A stretch of DNA of 64,000 bases from Pseudodesulfovibrio tunisiensis. Its GTDB lineage: Bacteria > Desulfobacterota > Desulfovibrionia > Desulfovibrionales > Desulfovibrionaceae. The position numbers and the translations under genes were made by a program. This document shows, piece after piece, positions 1-8,586 of this stretch; within the stretch, counting starts at the first letter, position 1, and each line of letters begins with the position of its first letter. The DNA is taken from NCBI RefSeq assembly GCF_022809775.1, contig NZ_CP094380.1:1661001-1725000 (forward strand), in the 5' to 3' direction. Under the pieces are notes generated by a model, which was not told the origin of the DNA, did not search any database, and saw nothing but the letters and a program-made list of their open reading frames with translations.

Positions 1-784
1 CCCGGAGTTCGGCCACCTGTTCCAGCATCTGGGCCGAATGGGTCACGCGACAGTTGAATTCCTCGGCCTCGAACGGCTTGGAAAGAAAATCGTCGGCCCC
101 GGCCTTGATGAACCGGGCCGCAAGAAGCGGATCATCCAGATGGGACACCCCGATCAGGGAAAGAGGGCGGGCCGGAAACCGCTTGCGTATGACCGAGGTC
201 AGTTCCACGCCCTTCATGCCCGGCATCTCCTGATCCACCAGCACCACGGAAATGGACGAATCCGCATCCAGCGCAGCCAGCGCGCCTTCCGCATCCTCGG
301 CCACCACGGCGCGGAACATCTGGCGGTGCAGCAGCCCGGTCATGGAATGCCGCGAGGAATCCGAATCATCCACCACGAGCACGGTCACGTCCCGATTGCG
401 AAACAGCCGCTCCACGTATTCAAGGAGCATGTCCACGGCAAAACTGTCCTTGACCACGTAATCGATCACGCCCGAGGACATCACGCGCTGCCGGGTGGTT
501 TCATTGAAGTCCGAAGTGAAGACAAGGGAAGGAATGCCCATGTCGCAGAACAGGGGCACGATCTCTCCGTCCTGCGCATCCGGCAGGATCAGATCGAGTA
601 TGGCGAGGAAGATGCGATCCTGAAAGGCAAGCGCCAAGGTCCGGGCCTGGGCAAGGCTTTCCGCAGTCCGCACGTCGAAACGGCCGGAAACGGCAAGTCT
701 CCGCTCCAGTTCCGCGACAATGGACCTGCTGTCCTCCACCAGAAGGATGATCGGAAGATCGGGTTTTCCGGGCTCGTACCGCAT
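1..784 (-). CDS. Double-receiver response regulator, C-terminus cut by window edge
   Basis: The reading frame starts at an ATG at 784 behind the strong ribosome site AGGAGG and stays open to base 1, so at least 261 codons are present and the C-terminus is missing. Residues about 10-120 form a first receiver domain with the acidic pair in LLVEDS, a phospho-acceptor Asp in ILDLILPD and the conserved Lys in VVKDS. Residues about 135-250 form a second receiver with VVDDSD, VLVDQEMPG and SKPFE. Tandem receivers of this type are often followed by a GGDEF or other output domain, which would lie outside the window, so the output cannot be stated. The role is phosphotransfer signalling in the cytoplasm. 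No cognate kinase is adjacent in the visible sequence. Confidence 0.85.
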   Translation of the reverse strand, partial: MRYEPGKPDLPIILLVEDSRSIVAELERRLAVSGRFDVRTAESLAQARTLALAFQDRIFLAILDLILPDAQDGEIVPLFCDMGIPSLVFTSDFNETTRQRVMSSGVIDYVVKDSFAVDMLLEYVERLFRNRDVTVLVVDDSDSSRHSMTGLLHRQMFRAVVAEDAEGALAALDADSSISVVLVDQEMPGMKGVELTSVIRKRFPARPLSLIGVSHLDDPLLAARFIKAGADDFLSKPFEAEEFNCRVTHSAQMLEQVAELR

Positions 785-955
785 GCTTTCCCTCCTGGGA
801 TTCCCATGCAGAATAGCCTGTCGGCGAATTCTTGAACAGCAGGTTATAAAAAGACGAACACCTGCCCGGAATTCACGTGCGAATCCACGAAAAGAACCGG
901 AACCCGACGCACACGCGTCCGGTCCCGGCTCTGCAAGCCATTGTGTTGTGCGGCA

Positions 956-1561
956 TCAGGAAAAAGTGACGGCAAAGCCCTTGTCGCAGAGCTTCTTCAG
1001 GCTCACGGCCCCCTCGCGAAGCAGTTTCAGGCTGGTGGGCCCAAGCACGCGAACCACGGACGAAGCCTTGCCGCCCCGGGGCCACGGCGGATCCAGATAC
1101 GCTGCGCCGCACATGGCGAGCAGTTCCGGATCAATGGCTTCGGGCACGGCGGCCGGAGGATTGCCGCTCAGATTGGCGCTGGTGGCCACCACGGGCCGCT
1201 TCAGACGGCGGGAAAGTTCGCTGGCAAAGGGATGCCCGGACCAGCGGACCGAGGTGTACCCGTCCGCATCGGACACGATGTCCGGCAATTCGGGCCTGGC
1301 CTTGACCAGAATGGACAGGGGACCGGGCCAGAACGCCCGGGCCAGGGAGACCATCTCCTCGGGAGCATGGTCGGTGACGAGCCGCAGCATGTCCAGCCCG
1401 CCGATGATGAGCGGCAGGGGTTTGGATTTGGAGCGCCCCTTGATTTCCGCAACCTTGTTCGCGGCTTCGACGTTGTACGCGTCGCACCCGATGGCGTAGA
1501 GCGTTTCCGTGGGATAAATGACGGCTTCCCCGGCATTCAGCGCTTTCAGTATTTCGTGCAC
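956..1561 (-). CDS. Sua5/YciO/YrdC-type L-threonylcarbamoyladenylate synthase
   Basis: This 201-residue protein belongs to the family that makes threonylcarbamoyl-AMP from threonine, bicarbonate and ATP for the t6A modification of ANN-decoding tRNAs. Visible signatures are PTETLYAIG (residues 17-25), the basic KGRSKSKPLP loop that binds nucleotide, and SANLSG near residue 130. I chose the GTG at 1561 because GGAGG lies six bases upstream; an upstream in-frame ATG at 1606 would add 15 residues without a clear ribosome site. The length fits a stand-alone YrdC domain without the extra Sua5 C-terminal domain. A good promoter lies at 1730-1758. YciO-type paralogs of unknown role look similar, so the exact function is likely but not certain. 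Confidence 0.85.
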   Translation of the reverse strand: MHEILKALNAGEAVIYPTETLYAIGCDAYNVEAANKVAEIKGRSKSKPLPLIIGGLDMLRLVTDHAPEEMVSLARAFWPGPLSILVKARPELPDIVSDADGYTSVRWSGHPFASELSRRLKRPVVATSANLSGNPPAAVPEAIDPELLAMCGAAYLDPPWPRGGKASSVVRVLGPTSLKLLREGAVSLKKLCDKGFAVTFS

Positions 1562-1729
1562 CGCGACCCTCCAGGCGGCTAGTGTTGTTCTGCCTGCAAA
1601 AACCACAGGCTGCGCAAAAAGATTCGAATGTCGGGCTGCGGAAGGAATCAGGGCCAGGGTGCGGCCGGCATGCTTTTCCGCTGCATCGCCGCATTCGGGC
1701 CTTTCTGGAGCAGCCTGTTATCCGGCAAC

Positions 1730-1758
1730 TGTATACAGCCGGATGCGTCAGGTTTCAA
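1730..1758 (-). promoter_or_regulatory. Sigma-70-like promoter for the YrdC gene
   Basis: Read on the minus strand, TTGAAA is followed after exactly 17 bases by TATACA. It lies about 170 bases before the GTG start at 1561 in the otherwise featureless 1607-1807 gap. It suggests that the YrdC gene has its own transcript besides any read-through from trmH. Confidence 0.5.
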
Positions 1759-1807
1759 TACCGAAACGCAAAATACTAATGGTCCGCAGCATTCCCGTGC
1801 GCCGAAG

Positions 1808-2398
1808 TCAGCGCCAGGACCATTCCCGGAACTTCTCCTCCAGTTCCTCCTCGGAGAAATCCGGATAATCGAACATGCCTGCGGCATGGCGCTGACGAAA
1901 CGCCTCGTAGAGAATCAGTGCGGCGGCAACCGACACATTCAGGCTCTGGACCATCCCCTGCATCGGGATGTATACTTCGTCAGGCACCAGCTCGGACAGC
2001 TCCGGAGCAGTCCCGCTGTGCTCGTTGCTGAGAATCACGGCCGTGGGCCGGGTGAAGTCGAAATCCATGACCGGACGCGCGGTTTCGGAAAACCCGGTCT
2101 TGAGGACCTGGCACCCCTGTTCGCACAGTTCGCGAATCATGGCCGGACCGTCGTCGTGACGGACGCGATCCACCCATTTCTTGGCCGAGGCCGATGTCTT
2201 CCGGCCCAGATTCGGCCATTGGGCCGTGGTATAGTACAGATTGACCCTTGCAACGCCGAAGGCATCACAACTGCGGAGGACTGCGGAAACATTGTGCGGG
2301 TCCCAAATGTTGTCCATGACCAGGGTCAGATCCTTCTGGCGCCGTTTCAGCACGTTCAGGATACGCTGCCTGCGGTGTTCGGAAATGTCTCTGAGCAT
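1808..2398 (-). CDS. trmH: tRNA/rRNA 2'-O-methyltransferase, TrmH (SpoU) family
   Basis: The 196-residue protein is an SPOUT-class RNA ribose methyltransferase. The three family motifs are visible: DPHNVSAVLRSCDAFG at residues 33-48 with the catalytic Arg, NEHSGTAPE near 125, and QSLNVSVAAALILYE near 150-165, which forms the trefoil-knot SAM site. The size and the short basic N-terminus (SEHRRQRILNVLKRRQ) match TrmH, which modifies G18 in tRNA, rather than RlmB, which carries an extra N-terminal domain. The gene runs toward the YrdC gene on the same strand, so two tRNA-modification genes are neighbours. The ATG at 2398 is the first start after the shared divergent promoter region. Confidence 0.85.
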   Translation of the reverse strand: MLRDISEHRRQRILNVLKRRQKDLTLVMDNIWDPHNVSAVLRSCDAFGVARVNLYYTTAQWPNLGRKTSASAKKWVDRVRHDDGPAMIRELCEQGCQVLKTGFSETARPVMDFDFTRPTAVILSNEHSGTAPELSELVPDEVYIPMQGMVQSLNVSVAAALILYEAFRQRHAAGMFDYPDFSEEELEEKFREWSWR

Positions 2399-2440
2399 GG
2401 GCGGCTTGGTACATGATCATCCGTAATCAGGCAAGGATAT

Positions 2441-2493
2441 CGATTATTTTTTTCAAGGTTTTATTGACAAGGTTTTCCATTGGATACCAGAAT
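2441..2493. promoter_or_regulatory. Back-to-back promoters for trmH and the phosphorelay operon
   Basis: On the plus strand TTGACA (2464-2469) is followed after 18 bases by CAGAAT (2488-2493), upstream of the gene at 2541. On the minus strand TTGTCA (2470-2465) is followed after 18 bases by TAATCG (2446-2441), upstream of trmH. The two -35 boxes overlap almost completely, so only one polymerase should occupy the site at a time. Confidence 0.35.
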
Positions 2494-2540
2494 GAAAAGG
2501 TAATCATGGGAAATTTCCTGCAACACACAGGGACGGGGCT

Positions 2541-2936
2541 ATGCGGGCACTTATCGTTGAAGATGAATTTCTGAGCAGAAAGGTACTGCGGTCCTTTCTC
2601 ATGACCCTTTTCGAGGTGGACATCGTTGTCAACGGTCGCGAGGCCGTGGAAGCGTTTCGTCTGGCGCACAAGGAAGGATCACCCTACGACCTCATCCTCA
2701 TGGACATCATGATGCCCGAGGTGGACGGCATCGAGGCCTTGCGCAAGATTCGGGAAATGGAAGACGCGGGCGGACTCAAGCCCAAGGTCAAGGTCATCAT
2801 GACCACGGCCCTTGATGATCCGCAGACCGTGATCAAATCCTTCTACGACGGCGAGGCCTCGGCCTACATCGTCAAGCCCGTGGCCAAGGACAAGCTCTAC
2901 ACGGAACTGGAAAAACTCGGGTTGCTCAACAAATAG
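2541..2936 (+). CDS. Single-domain CheY-like response regulator
   Basis: A 131-residue receiver domain with no output domain. The acidic pocket is E7-D8 in LIVEDE, the phospho-acceptor is D55 in LILMDIMMPEVDG, and the Thr and Lys switch residues are in VIMTTALDD and YIVKPVAKD. It is the first gene of a three-gene set followed closely by an HPt protein (12-base gap) and a CheA-like kinase. In this set it is the obvious phosphate acceptor. No flagellar or methyl-accepting protein genes are near, so a flagellar role is not supported by context; it may act on another output through protein binding. Confidence 0.9.
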   Translation: MRALIVEDEFLSRKVLRSFLMTLFEVDIVVNGREAVEAFRLAHKEGSPYDLILMDIMMPEVDGIEALRKIREMEDAGGLKPKVKVIMTTALDDPQTVIKSFYDGEASAYIVKPVAKDKLYTELEKLGLLNK

Positions 2937-2948
2937 GCGGGTGCGGGA

Positions 2949-3674
2949 ATGACTGACGACCCCATGGTCGAGGAATTCTTTTCCGAGGTGAACGACAAGT
3001 ACTATCCCCAGGTCATGGAGGGACTCGAACTGCTCGATTCCGGCGACGTCGGACAGGGCATCGAGATACTCGCGCGCCCCCTGCACACCATCAAGGGCGT
3101 GACCGGATTCATGGCCGGATACGAGGAAGCCTCGGGCTTCACCCACAAGGTCGAGGACTTTCTCAAGAAGGTGCAGGCCGGAGAAGTGGAACACACCTCC
3201 GAAAACATCACCCTGCTCTCCCGTTCCGTGAACATGATCTTTCAGGTTCTGGAGATGCTCCGGGACGGAGACACGGACCGCGAGGAGCAGGAGGAAGTGC
3301 TCGGCCTGATCCTGACCGCCTCCACACCAGCCCAGTCCGAAGCCGAGGTGGTCCTCGCCGGAGTGGAGGTGGAGCACAGGGGCGACGTGCATATTCTGCG
3401 CATCCAGGACAAGCGAATCCACCTGAAGGTTCACCGGGACATGATCGTGTCCGAGATTCTTTCCGTGGAACCCGGGGACACCATCCTGCTGGACATGGCC
3501 CATGTCCTGTCCTTCGGCTCGTCGGCCTGGGCCATGCTTTCCACCATGGGCGTCACCTTTCACATAGGCGCGTTCAACGTGAACCCGGACTGCAAGCAGA
3601 CCCTGTACCAATGGGGATACGACAGGGATATCACCGTCTATCCCGACGAAGAAGCCTTTTTCACGACCCAATAA
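2949..3674 (+). CDS. HPt phosphotransfer protein with STAS-like C-terminal domain
   Basis: The 241-residue protein starts with a histidine phosphotransfer domain (about residues 5-110) that carries the phosphorylatable His46 in RPLHTIKGVTGF. The second half (about 135-235) looks like a STAS or anti-anti-sigma type fold: IHLKVHRDMIVSEILS, then DTILLDMAHVLSFGSSAWAM, where a segment ending in SSA sits where such proteins keep a regulatory Ser. The next gene is a CheA-like kinase that lacks its own HPt domain, so this protein probably supplies the missing phospho-His in trans. The gap to the next start is nine bases, which argues for co-translation. The STAS assignment is by pattern only. Confidence 0.75.
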   Translation: MTDDPMVEEFFSEVNDKYYPQVMEGLELLDSGDVGQGIEILARPLHTIKGVTGFMAGYEEASGFTHKVEDFLKKVQAGEVEHTSENITLLSRSVNMIFQVLEMLRDGDTDREEQEEVLGLILTASTPAQSEAEVVLAGVEVEHRGDVHILRIQDKRIHLKVHRDMIVSEILSVEPGDTILLDMAHVLSFGSSAWAMLSTMGVTFHIGAFNVNPDCKQTLYQWGYDRDITVYPDEEAFFTTQ

Positions 3675-3683
3675 GAGGACAGC

Positions 3684-5402
3684 ATGCGCGAGAGCATCGA
3701 CCAATGCGTTGAGGAATTGCAGGAACGAGTCCTGAAGGTGGCGGAAACCGGCCAGGGCATCGGGGAAATACTCGATGCGCTTGGCCTGTCGCACATGCGC
3801 CTGAATTCCGCCCAGCTCATCGCGGTTCTGGACATGCTGATCGACGGGATCACCCCGGTCAACGACGAAATCGTCACGGCCTGCCTCAACGTATGCGAGG
3901 CGCACAAGCGTTTTCTGTACGCCATTTCCGGCCTGCTCCGAAAGGGCGACGTGGTGGAGGAACAGGCCCCGGCAGCAAAGTCCGCCCCCGTGGAAGAACC
4001 TCAAGCGGAAGCCCCGAGCGAGGACATGGCCGGCATGGCGGCCATGGCAAAGGAAATGGGCATGGAAGAGGACATGGCCGAGGAAACCGCGGACATGCCC
4101 GTTCCGGAACCGGAGCCCGAACCCGAACCGATGCAGCCCGAAGCCAAACCAGCGGAACAGGCCAAGACCCCGGCCAAGCCGGACAAGGCTCCTGCCCCAC
4201 AGGCCATATCCTCCATCCGCGTGCCCACGGACCGTCTTGACCGGGTCATCGAACTGGTGGGCAAGCTCATGGTCACCTACGCGGTCATTGCTCAGGGCGG
4301 CGCTCAGAACATGAATCAGGTGGCAGCCAGCCTGCGTGAACTGGACAACGTGATCAGCCAGCTCCAGAAGGAAGTGGACGCCATTCGACTGGTGCCGCTC
4401 AAGCAGATTTTCATGCCCATGCATCGACTGGTGAAGAGTCTGAGCCAGAAGATCGGCAAGAAGCTGGACTTCGAGGTCAAGGGCGAGGAACTGCCTCTGG
4501 ACAAGACCATCGTGGAGAGCCTGAACGAGCCTCTGGTCCATCTGCTGCGCAACGCCGTGGACCATGGTCTGGAACTCCCGGACGAACGCAAGATCGCAGG
4601 CAAGCCCGAAATCGGCCACGTCACTCTGTCGGCCTGGCGCAAGGGGGAATACGCGTACATTTCGGTTCAGGACGACGGCAAGGGCATGGACCCGGAACGC
4701 ATTCTGAACAAGGCGCTGGAAAAGGGCATTGCCGAGGTCGGGGCCGAATATTCCGAAGAGGAAATCCTTCAGTTCGTGCTCCAATCCGGATTCAGCACTG
4801 CGGAAAAGATCACGGATGTGTCCGGCCGCGGCGTGGGCATGGATGCGGTGGTCAATGCCATCCGCGTATCCCTTGACGGCGATGTGGAAATATCCAGCGA
4901 ACTGGGCAAGGGATCGGAGTTCACCATCAGCATTCCGCTGGACCGCTCGGCCAACGAAGGCATCGTGGACGCACTGGTCTGCAAGGTGGGCGGCGACGTG
5001 TTCATCATCCCGAGCCGGGACGTGGTGGAAATCTACATGCCCAAGCTGAACGAGGTGGTGGAACTGCCGGACGGCCGCGAAACCGTGGACGTGCGCGGCT
5101 CGGTCCATTCCCTGCTCAGACTCGCCGACCTGCTCGGCCTGACCGCCGAGGTGGAGGACATCCAGCTGGCTCAGGCCGTGGTGGTCCGCGTGGGCGAATA
5201 CAAGGCCGCCATTCTGGTGGACGAAGTGCTCCGCCAGCAGCAGGTGGTCATCACCGGATTCACCGTGCCCGTGGAAGAAGTGTTCGACATCCCGATTCTG
5301 GGCTACGGCATGATGGGTGAATCCGACGCACTCGTCATCAACACCGAGGAATTGCTTCAGAACTTTCAGGACCGCATTCATCGGGAAAACCGGAACGCCT
5401 GA
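3684..5402 (+). CDS. CheA-like histidine kinase lacking the HPt (P1) domain
   Basis: The 572-residue protein has an N-terminal helical region (1-85) without any HxxKG phospho-His motif, an Ala/Pro/Glu-rich linker (90-172) including a run of alternating Pro and Glu, a P3 dimerisation segment (175-240, RLDRVIELVGKLM), a GHKL ATPase domain (250-415) with HLLRNAVDHG, DDGKGMD and GRGVGMDAV, and a CheW-like P5 domain (415-565). A normal CheA carries its phospho-His at the N-terminus; here that part is a separate upstream gene. The kinase should phosphorylate the HPt protein, which then loads the receiver at 2541. No MCP, CheB or CheR gene is close. Calling it simply cheA would hide this split architecture. 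Confidence 0.85.
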   Translation: MRESIDQCVEELQERVLKVAETGQGIGEILDALGLSHMRLNSAQLIAVLDMLIDGITPVNDEIVTACLNVCEAHKRFLYAISGLLRKGDVVEEQAPAAKSAPVEEPQAEAPSEDMAGMAAMAKEMGMEEDMAEETADMPVPEPEPEPEPMQPEAKPAEQAKTPAKPDKAPAPQAISSIRVPTDRLDRVIELVGKLMVTYAVIAQGGAQNMNQVAASLRELDNVISQLQKEVDAIRLVPLKQIFMPMHRLVKSLSQKIGKKLDFEVKGEELPLDKTIVESLNEPLVHLLRNAVDHGLELPDERKIAGKPEIGHVTLSAWRKGEYAYISVQDDGKGMDPERILNKALEKGIAEVGAEYSEEEILQFVLQSGFSTAEKITDVSGRGVGMDAVVNAIRVSLDGDVEISSELGKGSEFTISIPLDRSANEGIVDALVCKVGGDVFIIPSRDVVEIYMPKLNEVVELPDGRETVDVRGSVHSLLRLADLLGLTAEVEDIQLAQAVVVRVGEYKAAILVDEVLRQQQVVITGFTVPVEEVFDIPILGYGMMGESDALVINTEELLQNFQDRIHRENRNA

Positions 5403-5443
5403 CCCGGCCTCCTGCCGCACGTCCGCACCCGGCTCCAATCGTC

Positions 5444-5473
5444 TTGACACGACTGCACCACTGCGCCTAGAAC
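5444..5473 (+). promoter_or_regulatory. Promoter of the cobalamin-riboswitch operon
   Basis: TTGACA (5444-5449) and TAGAAC (5468-5473) are 18 bases apart. Initiation about seven bases downstream would place the transcript start just before the riboswitch fold. Confidence 0.5.
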
Positions 5474-5482
5474 CTGTGACAA

Positions 5483-5650
5483 TTCAGGTGTCCATCGGAC
5501 TTGATAGGGAATCCCGTGCGAATCGGGAGCGGACCCGCCGCCGTGACGCCCCGCGAATCCTCGCCATCATGCCACTGGGCCACCCCGGGAAGGCGGCGCA
5601 GGAGGGGCCAGCCGGAAGACCTGCCTGAAGGCCGACCAATGGTTCGCTCG
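5483..5650 (+). promoter_or_regulatory. Cobalamin riboswitch
   Basis: The untranslated leader contains the typical elements of an adenosylcobalamin riboswitch in order: TAGGGAATCCCGTGCGAAT with the following CGGGAGCGGACCCGCC, then GCCACTGGGCC, and the B12 box as AGCCGGAAGACCTGCC near 5610-5625. It is followed by a terminator hairpin and then by cobalt-chelatase, transporter and CbiL genes, as expected for control by B12. Binding of cobalamin should favour termination and switch the operon off. The exact 5' and 3' limits of the fold are estimates. Confidence 0.92.
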
Positions 5651-5703
5651 GAGGCAACGAGGGCTTTTGCCGTCCGGGACACGTTCGAAGGGACAAATAC
5701 GGA

Positions 5704-5736
5704 ACCCCTTCTCCGCACAGCGGGGAAGGGATTTTT
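5704..5736 (+). terminator. Rho-independent terminator of the cobalamin riboswitch
   Basis: CCCCTTCTCCGC pairs with GCGGGGAAGGG over a three-base ACA loop, followed by ATTTTTG. It lies about 40 bases before the first start codon, so it is the likely expression platform of the upstream riboswitch. Confidence 0.8.
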
Positions 5737-5776
5737 GTATCCCGCAAACAAGCCCTCCAATCAGGGAGGAAGCATC

Positions 5777-6757
5777 ATGCTCCGTTACAGGTCGCGCATC
5801 TGTGCGCTCACCCTTTTCCCGATTCTCGCGGCCATGCTCCTGCTCGCCGCCCCGGCAACGGCCGGACACGCCAAGGCCGAAACCGGCAGGCAGGCCATTG
5901 TCCTCACCGCATTCGGCACCAGCTATCCCGAGGCGCTGCAATCCATTCTGCACATCCGCGACAAGGTGGCCAAGGCCAACCCCGGCACGCCCGTGAAGCT
6001 GGCCTTCACCTCGAACATCATCCGCAGGATATGGCAGGAACGCCGGTCCGACGAGGCATGGAAAAAGGCCAACCCCGGCATTCCGGAAGACGTACTCTTC
6101 GTGCGCACGCCGCTGGCCACCATCGCCGACCTTCAGGATGAAGGCTACACCGACATCGCGGTGCAATCCATGCACGTATTCGCGGGCGAGGAGTTCCACG
6201 ACACCCTGACCATGGTGGCGGGTCTGCGTTCCATCTCCACGCTCAAACCGCAGCACAAGCCCTTCAAGTGTATCGTGGTGGGCCGTCCCGCTCTGGGCAT
6301 GCCCGGCGTGGCCCACCCGTATGCCGAGGACATCGCCGCTGCGACCAAGGCCCTCAAGGGCGACGTGGCCGAAGCCGGGAAAATGGGCGCGGCTCTGGTC
6401 TACATGGGCCATGGCAACGACTTCTTTTCCACGGGCATCTATGCGGAATTCCAGGCCGCCATGCAGGCGGAATACGACTACCCCGTATTCGTGGGCTGCG
6501 TGGAAGGCTTTCCGGGCTTCGACGAAATGCTGAAGCAGCTCAAGGCGTCCGGCAACAGGAAGGTGCTCATGAAGCCCTTCATGATCGTGGCGGGCGACCA
6601 CGCCTCCAACGACATGGCCGGGGACGAGGACGACGCATGGAAGGTCATGCTGGAAAAGGCCGGATTCTCGGTGAAGACCGAACTGCGCGGCCTTGGCATG
6701 ATCGACGCGTGGGCCGACATCTACGTGCGCCATCTCAGGGACGCCATGGCCGAATAG
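5777..6757 (+). CDS. cbiK: Exported sirohydrochlorin cobaltochelatase (CbiK, periplasmic type)
   Basis: The 326-residue protein belongs to the CbiK family of anaerobic metal chelatases. The start at 5777 follows AGGGAGGA. Residues 1-29 are a signal peptide (basic RYRSR, a hydrophobic core ending LLLAAPATA), so the enzyme should be outside the cytoplasm. The mature part has the family start VLTAFGTSYPEA, the metal-site His in YMGHGNDFF, and a second His in AGDHASNDMAGDEDD. Desulfovibrio vulgaris is known to have a periplasmic CbiK beside a cytoplasmic one; the periplasmic one binds heme and its role is unsettled. Here it is the first gene after the B12 riboswitch and directly precedes a metal-chelate importer, which suggests work with the transported substrate. 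Confidence 0.9.
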   Translation: MLRYRSRICALTLFPILAAMLLLAAPATAGHAKAETGRQAIVLTAFGTSYPEALQSILHIRDKVAKANPGTPVKLAFTSNIIRRIWQERRSDEAWKKANPGIPEDVLFVRTPLATIADLQDEGYTDIAVQSMHVFAGEEFHDTLTMVAGLRSISTLKPQHKPFKCIVVGRPALGMPGVAHPYAEDIAAATKALKGDVAEAGKMGAALVYMGHGNDFFSTGIYAEFQAAMQAEYDYPVFVGCVEGFPGFDEMLKQLKASGNRKVLMKPFMIVAGDHASNDMAGDEDDAWKVMLEKAGFSVKTELRGLGMIDAWADIYVRHLRDAMAE

Positions 6758-6767
6758 GACTCGACAC

Positions 6768-7802
6768 ATGACGAAAACCGCCTCCCGCATGCCCGGCCGC
6801 AACGGGCTCTGCCTCCTTCTGCTGGCGCTGGCCGTGGCCTTTCTGGCCGTGGCTGCCACGGGCATGGGATTCATCCCCGTGTCTCCGGCGGAAGTGCTCG
6901 GCGCGCTCGCGGACTGGGCGCGGGGGGCGGACGTTTCCGGCCTGCATGCCAGCGTGGTGCTGGACGTGCGGCTGCCGCGCATTCTCACGGCCCTGTCCGT
7001 GGGTTTCGGGCTGGCCGTGGCCGGAACCGTGTTCCAGTCCATCCTGCTGAACCCGCTGGCCGACCCGTTCACGCTGGGCGTGTCGTCCGGGGCCGCATTC
7101 GGCGCATCTCTGTCCATCCTGCTGGGCCTGTCCTTTCTGGGACCGTCCACGCTCTGCGTCATGGCCTTTGCCGGGGCCTCGGCCACCCTGTTTCTGGTGC
7201 TGGCCATGGCTGGCAGGGATTCCGCACTCTCTCCGTCCAGCCTGATTCTGGCCGGGGTGATCGTGGCCGCAATCCTGTCCGCAGGCATCAGTTTCATCAA
7301 GTATCTTGCGGACGAGCGCGTCTCGGCCATCGTGTTCTGGCTCATGGGCAGCTTCACGGCCCGGACATGGACTGACGCAGCCCTGACCGGACTGGTGGGG
7401 CTGGCCGGATTCCTGATCTGCCTGCTGCTTGCCCGCGACCTGAACATCATGAGTCTGGGCGAACGCACTGCGCGCTCGCTGGGCGTGAACACGGCCCGCA
7501 CCCGGCTTGTGCTGCTGGCCACGGCATCCCTGATCAGTGCGGTCTGTGTGTCCGTGTCCGGAATCATCGGTTTCGTGGGACTGATCATGCCCCATCTCAT
7601 GCGCCTGATCACCGGCCCGGACAACCGCTGGCTTCTGCCCGCGTCCGGACTGGGCGGCGCAGCCCTGCTTCTGGTGGCGGATACCGTGTCCCGCGCCATG
7701 CTGCCTCACGAAGTGCCCATCGGCGTGCTCACCGCGCTCATCGGCGGCCCGGTGTTCTGCTGGCTCTTCATCCGCAGCCGCACCCGGAGACATCATGCCT
7801 GA
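6768..7802 (+). CDS. FecCD/BtuC-family ABC transporter permease
   Basis: The 344-residue integral membrane protein has about nine or ten hydrophobic segments and the family signatures RLPRILTALSVGFGLAVAG near residue 65 and GIIGFVGLIMPHLMR near 265, where the ATPase couples. Such permeases import cobalamin, heme or ferric siderophores as dimers with a BtuD/FecE ATPase. It starts ten bases after the exported CbiK gene and overlaps the ATPase gene by eight bases, so the importer is one operon under the B12 riboswitch. The regulation favours a corrinoid, cobalt chelate or tetrapyrrole as substrate; the sequence alone does not tell which. Confidence 0.88.
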   Translation: MTKTASRMPGRNGLCLLLLALAVAFLAVAATGMGFIPVSPAEVLGALADWARGADVSGLHASVVLDVRLPRILTALSVGFGLAVAGTVFQSILLNPLADPFTLGVSSGAAFGASLSILLGLSFLGPSTLCVMAFAGASATLFLVLAMAGRDSALSPSSLILAGVIVAAILSAGISFIKYLADERVSAIVFWLMGSFTARTWTDAALTGLVGLAGFLICLLLARDLNIMSLGERTARSLGVNTARTRLVLLATASLISAVCVSVSGIIGFVGLIMPHLMRLITGPDNRWLLPASGLGGAALLLVADTVSRAMLPHEVPIGVLTALIGGPVFCWLFIRSRTRRHHA

Positions 7803-8586
7803 TTTCGTAGTCAGCCTGCGCAACGCATCCTTTGCCTATGCCGACGCCCCGGTGCTTCAGGACATCAACCTGAACCTTGCGGCCGGAACCCTGCACGGCA
7901 TTGTCGGACCGAACGGCAGCGGCAAGTCCACCCTGCTGGACCTGCTGGCCGGGAACCTTGCGCCCGTATCCGGCACAGTGATGCTGGCCGGGCGCGACGC
8001 ACGCACCCTGCCCCGCCGGGAATACGCGCTGCTGGCCGGACTGGCTCCGCAGGAATTCGCCTTCAACTTCCCGTTCACGGTCCGGGAAACCGTGCTCATG
8101 GGCCGTCATCCGCACATCCCCCGCTTTTCCGGCCCCTCCGATCAGGATACCAAGGCCGTGAACAACGCCATGCGCGTCATGGACGTGGCCCATCTGGCAA
8201 ACCGGCCCCTGACCGACCTTTCGGGCGGAGAAAGACAGCGCACCGTGCTGGCCCGGACATTGGCGCAGGATACGCCCCTGCTCCTGCTGGACGAACCCAC
8301 CTCCAGCATGGACGTGCGCCACGCCCTCGCCTGTCTGGAACACATGCGCGACCTGTGCCGGAACAAGGGAAAGACCGTGATTGCAGTGCTGCACGACCTG
8401 AATCTGGCCGCCACGTTCTGTGCGGAGATCACCATGCTCTCGCACGGCAGAATCCATGCACAGGGTCCGGCCGAAACCGTGCTGAATCCGGACGCGATCC
8501 GCAAAGTATTCAACGTGGAAGCCCGCGTGGGACACAGCGCGTTCACCAATGCGCCCAGTCTGGAATATCGAAGGATTCGCCATTGA
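7795..8586 (+). CDS. ABC transporter ATP-binding protein, BtuD/FecE type
   Basis: The 263-residue ATPase has Walker A GPNGSGKST (about 38-46), the signature LSGGERQRT (about 142-150), Walker B LLLLDEPTSSMD (about 162-173) and the switch His in AVLHDLNLA. It overlaps the permease gene by eight bases and its TGA stop shares one base with the ATG of the binding-protein gene, so expression is coupled. It should power uptake through the FecCD-type permease at the inner membrane. Confidence 0.9.
   Translation: MPDFVVSLRNASFAYADAPVLQDINLNLAAGTLHGIVGPNGSGKSTLLDLLAGNLAPVSGTVMLAGRDARTLPRREYALLAGLAPQEFAFNFPFTVRETVLMGRHPHIPRFSGPSDQDTKAVNNAMRVMDVAHLANRPLTDLSGGERQRTVLARTLAQDTPLLLLDEPTSSMDVRHALACLEHMRDLCRNKGKTVIAVLHDLNLAATFCAEITMLSHGRIHAQGPAETVLNPDAIRKVFNVEARVGHSAFTNAPSLEYRRIRH

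Noticed and set aside
2679..5450. Very long open frame (over 900 codons) antisense to the phosphorelay genes
   Set aside because: It is rich in His, Gly and Gln and mirrors GC-rich coding sequence. The plus-strand genes have clear domains and ribosome sites.
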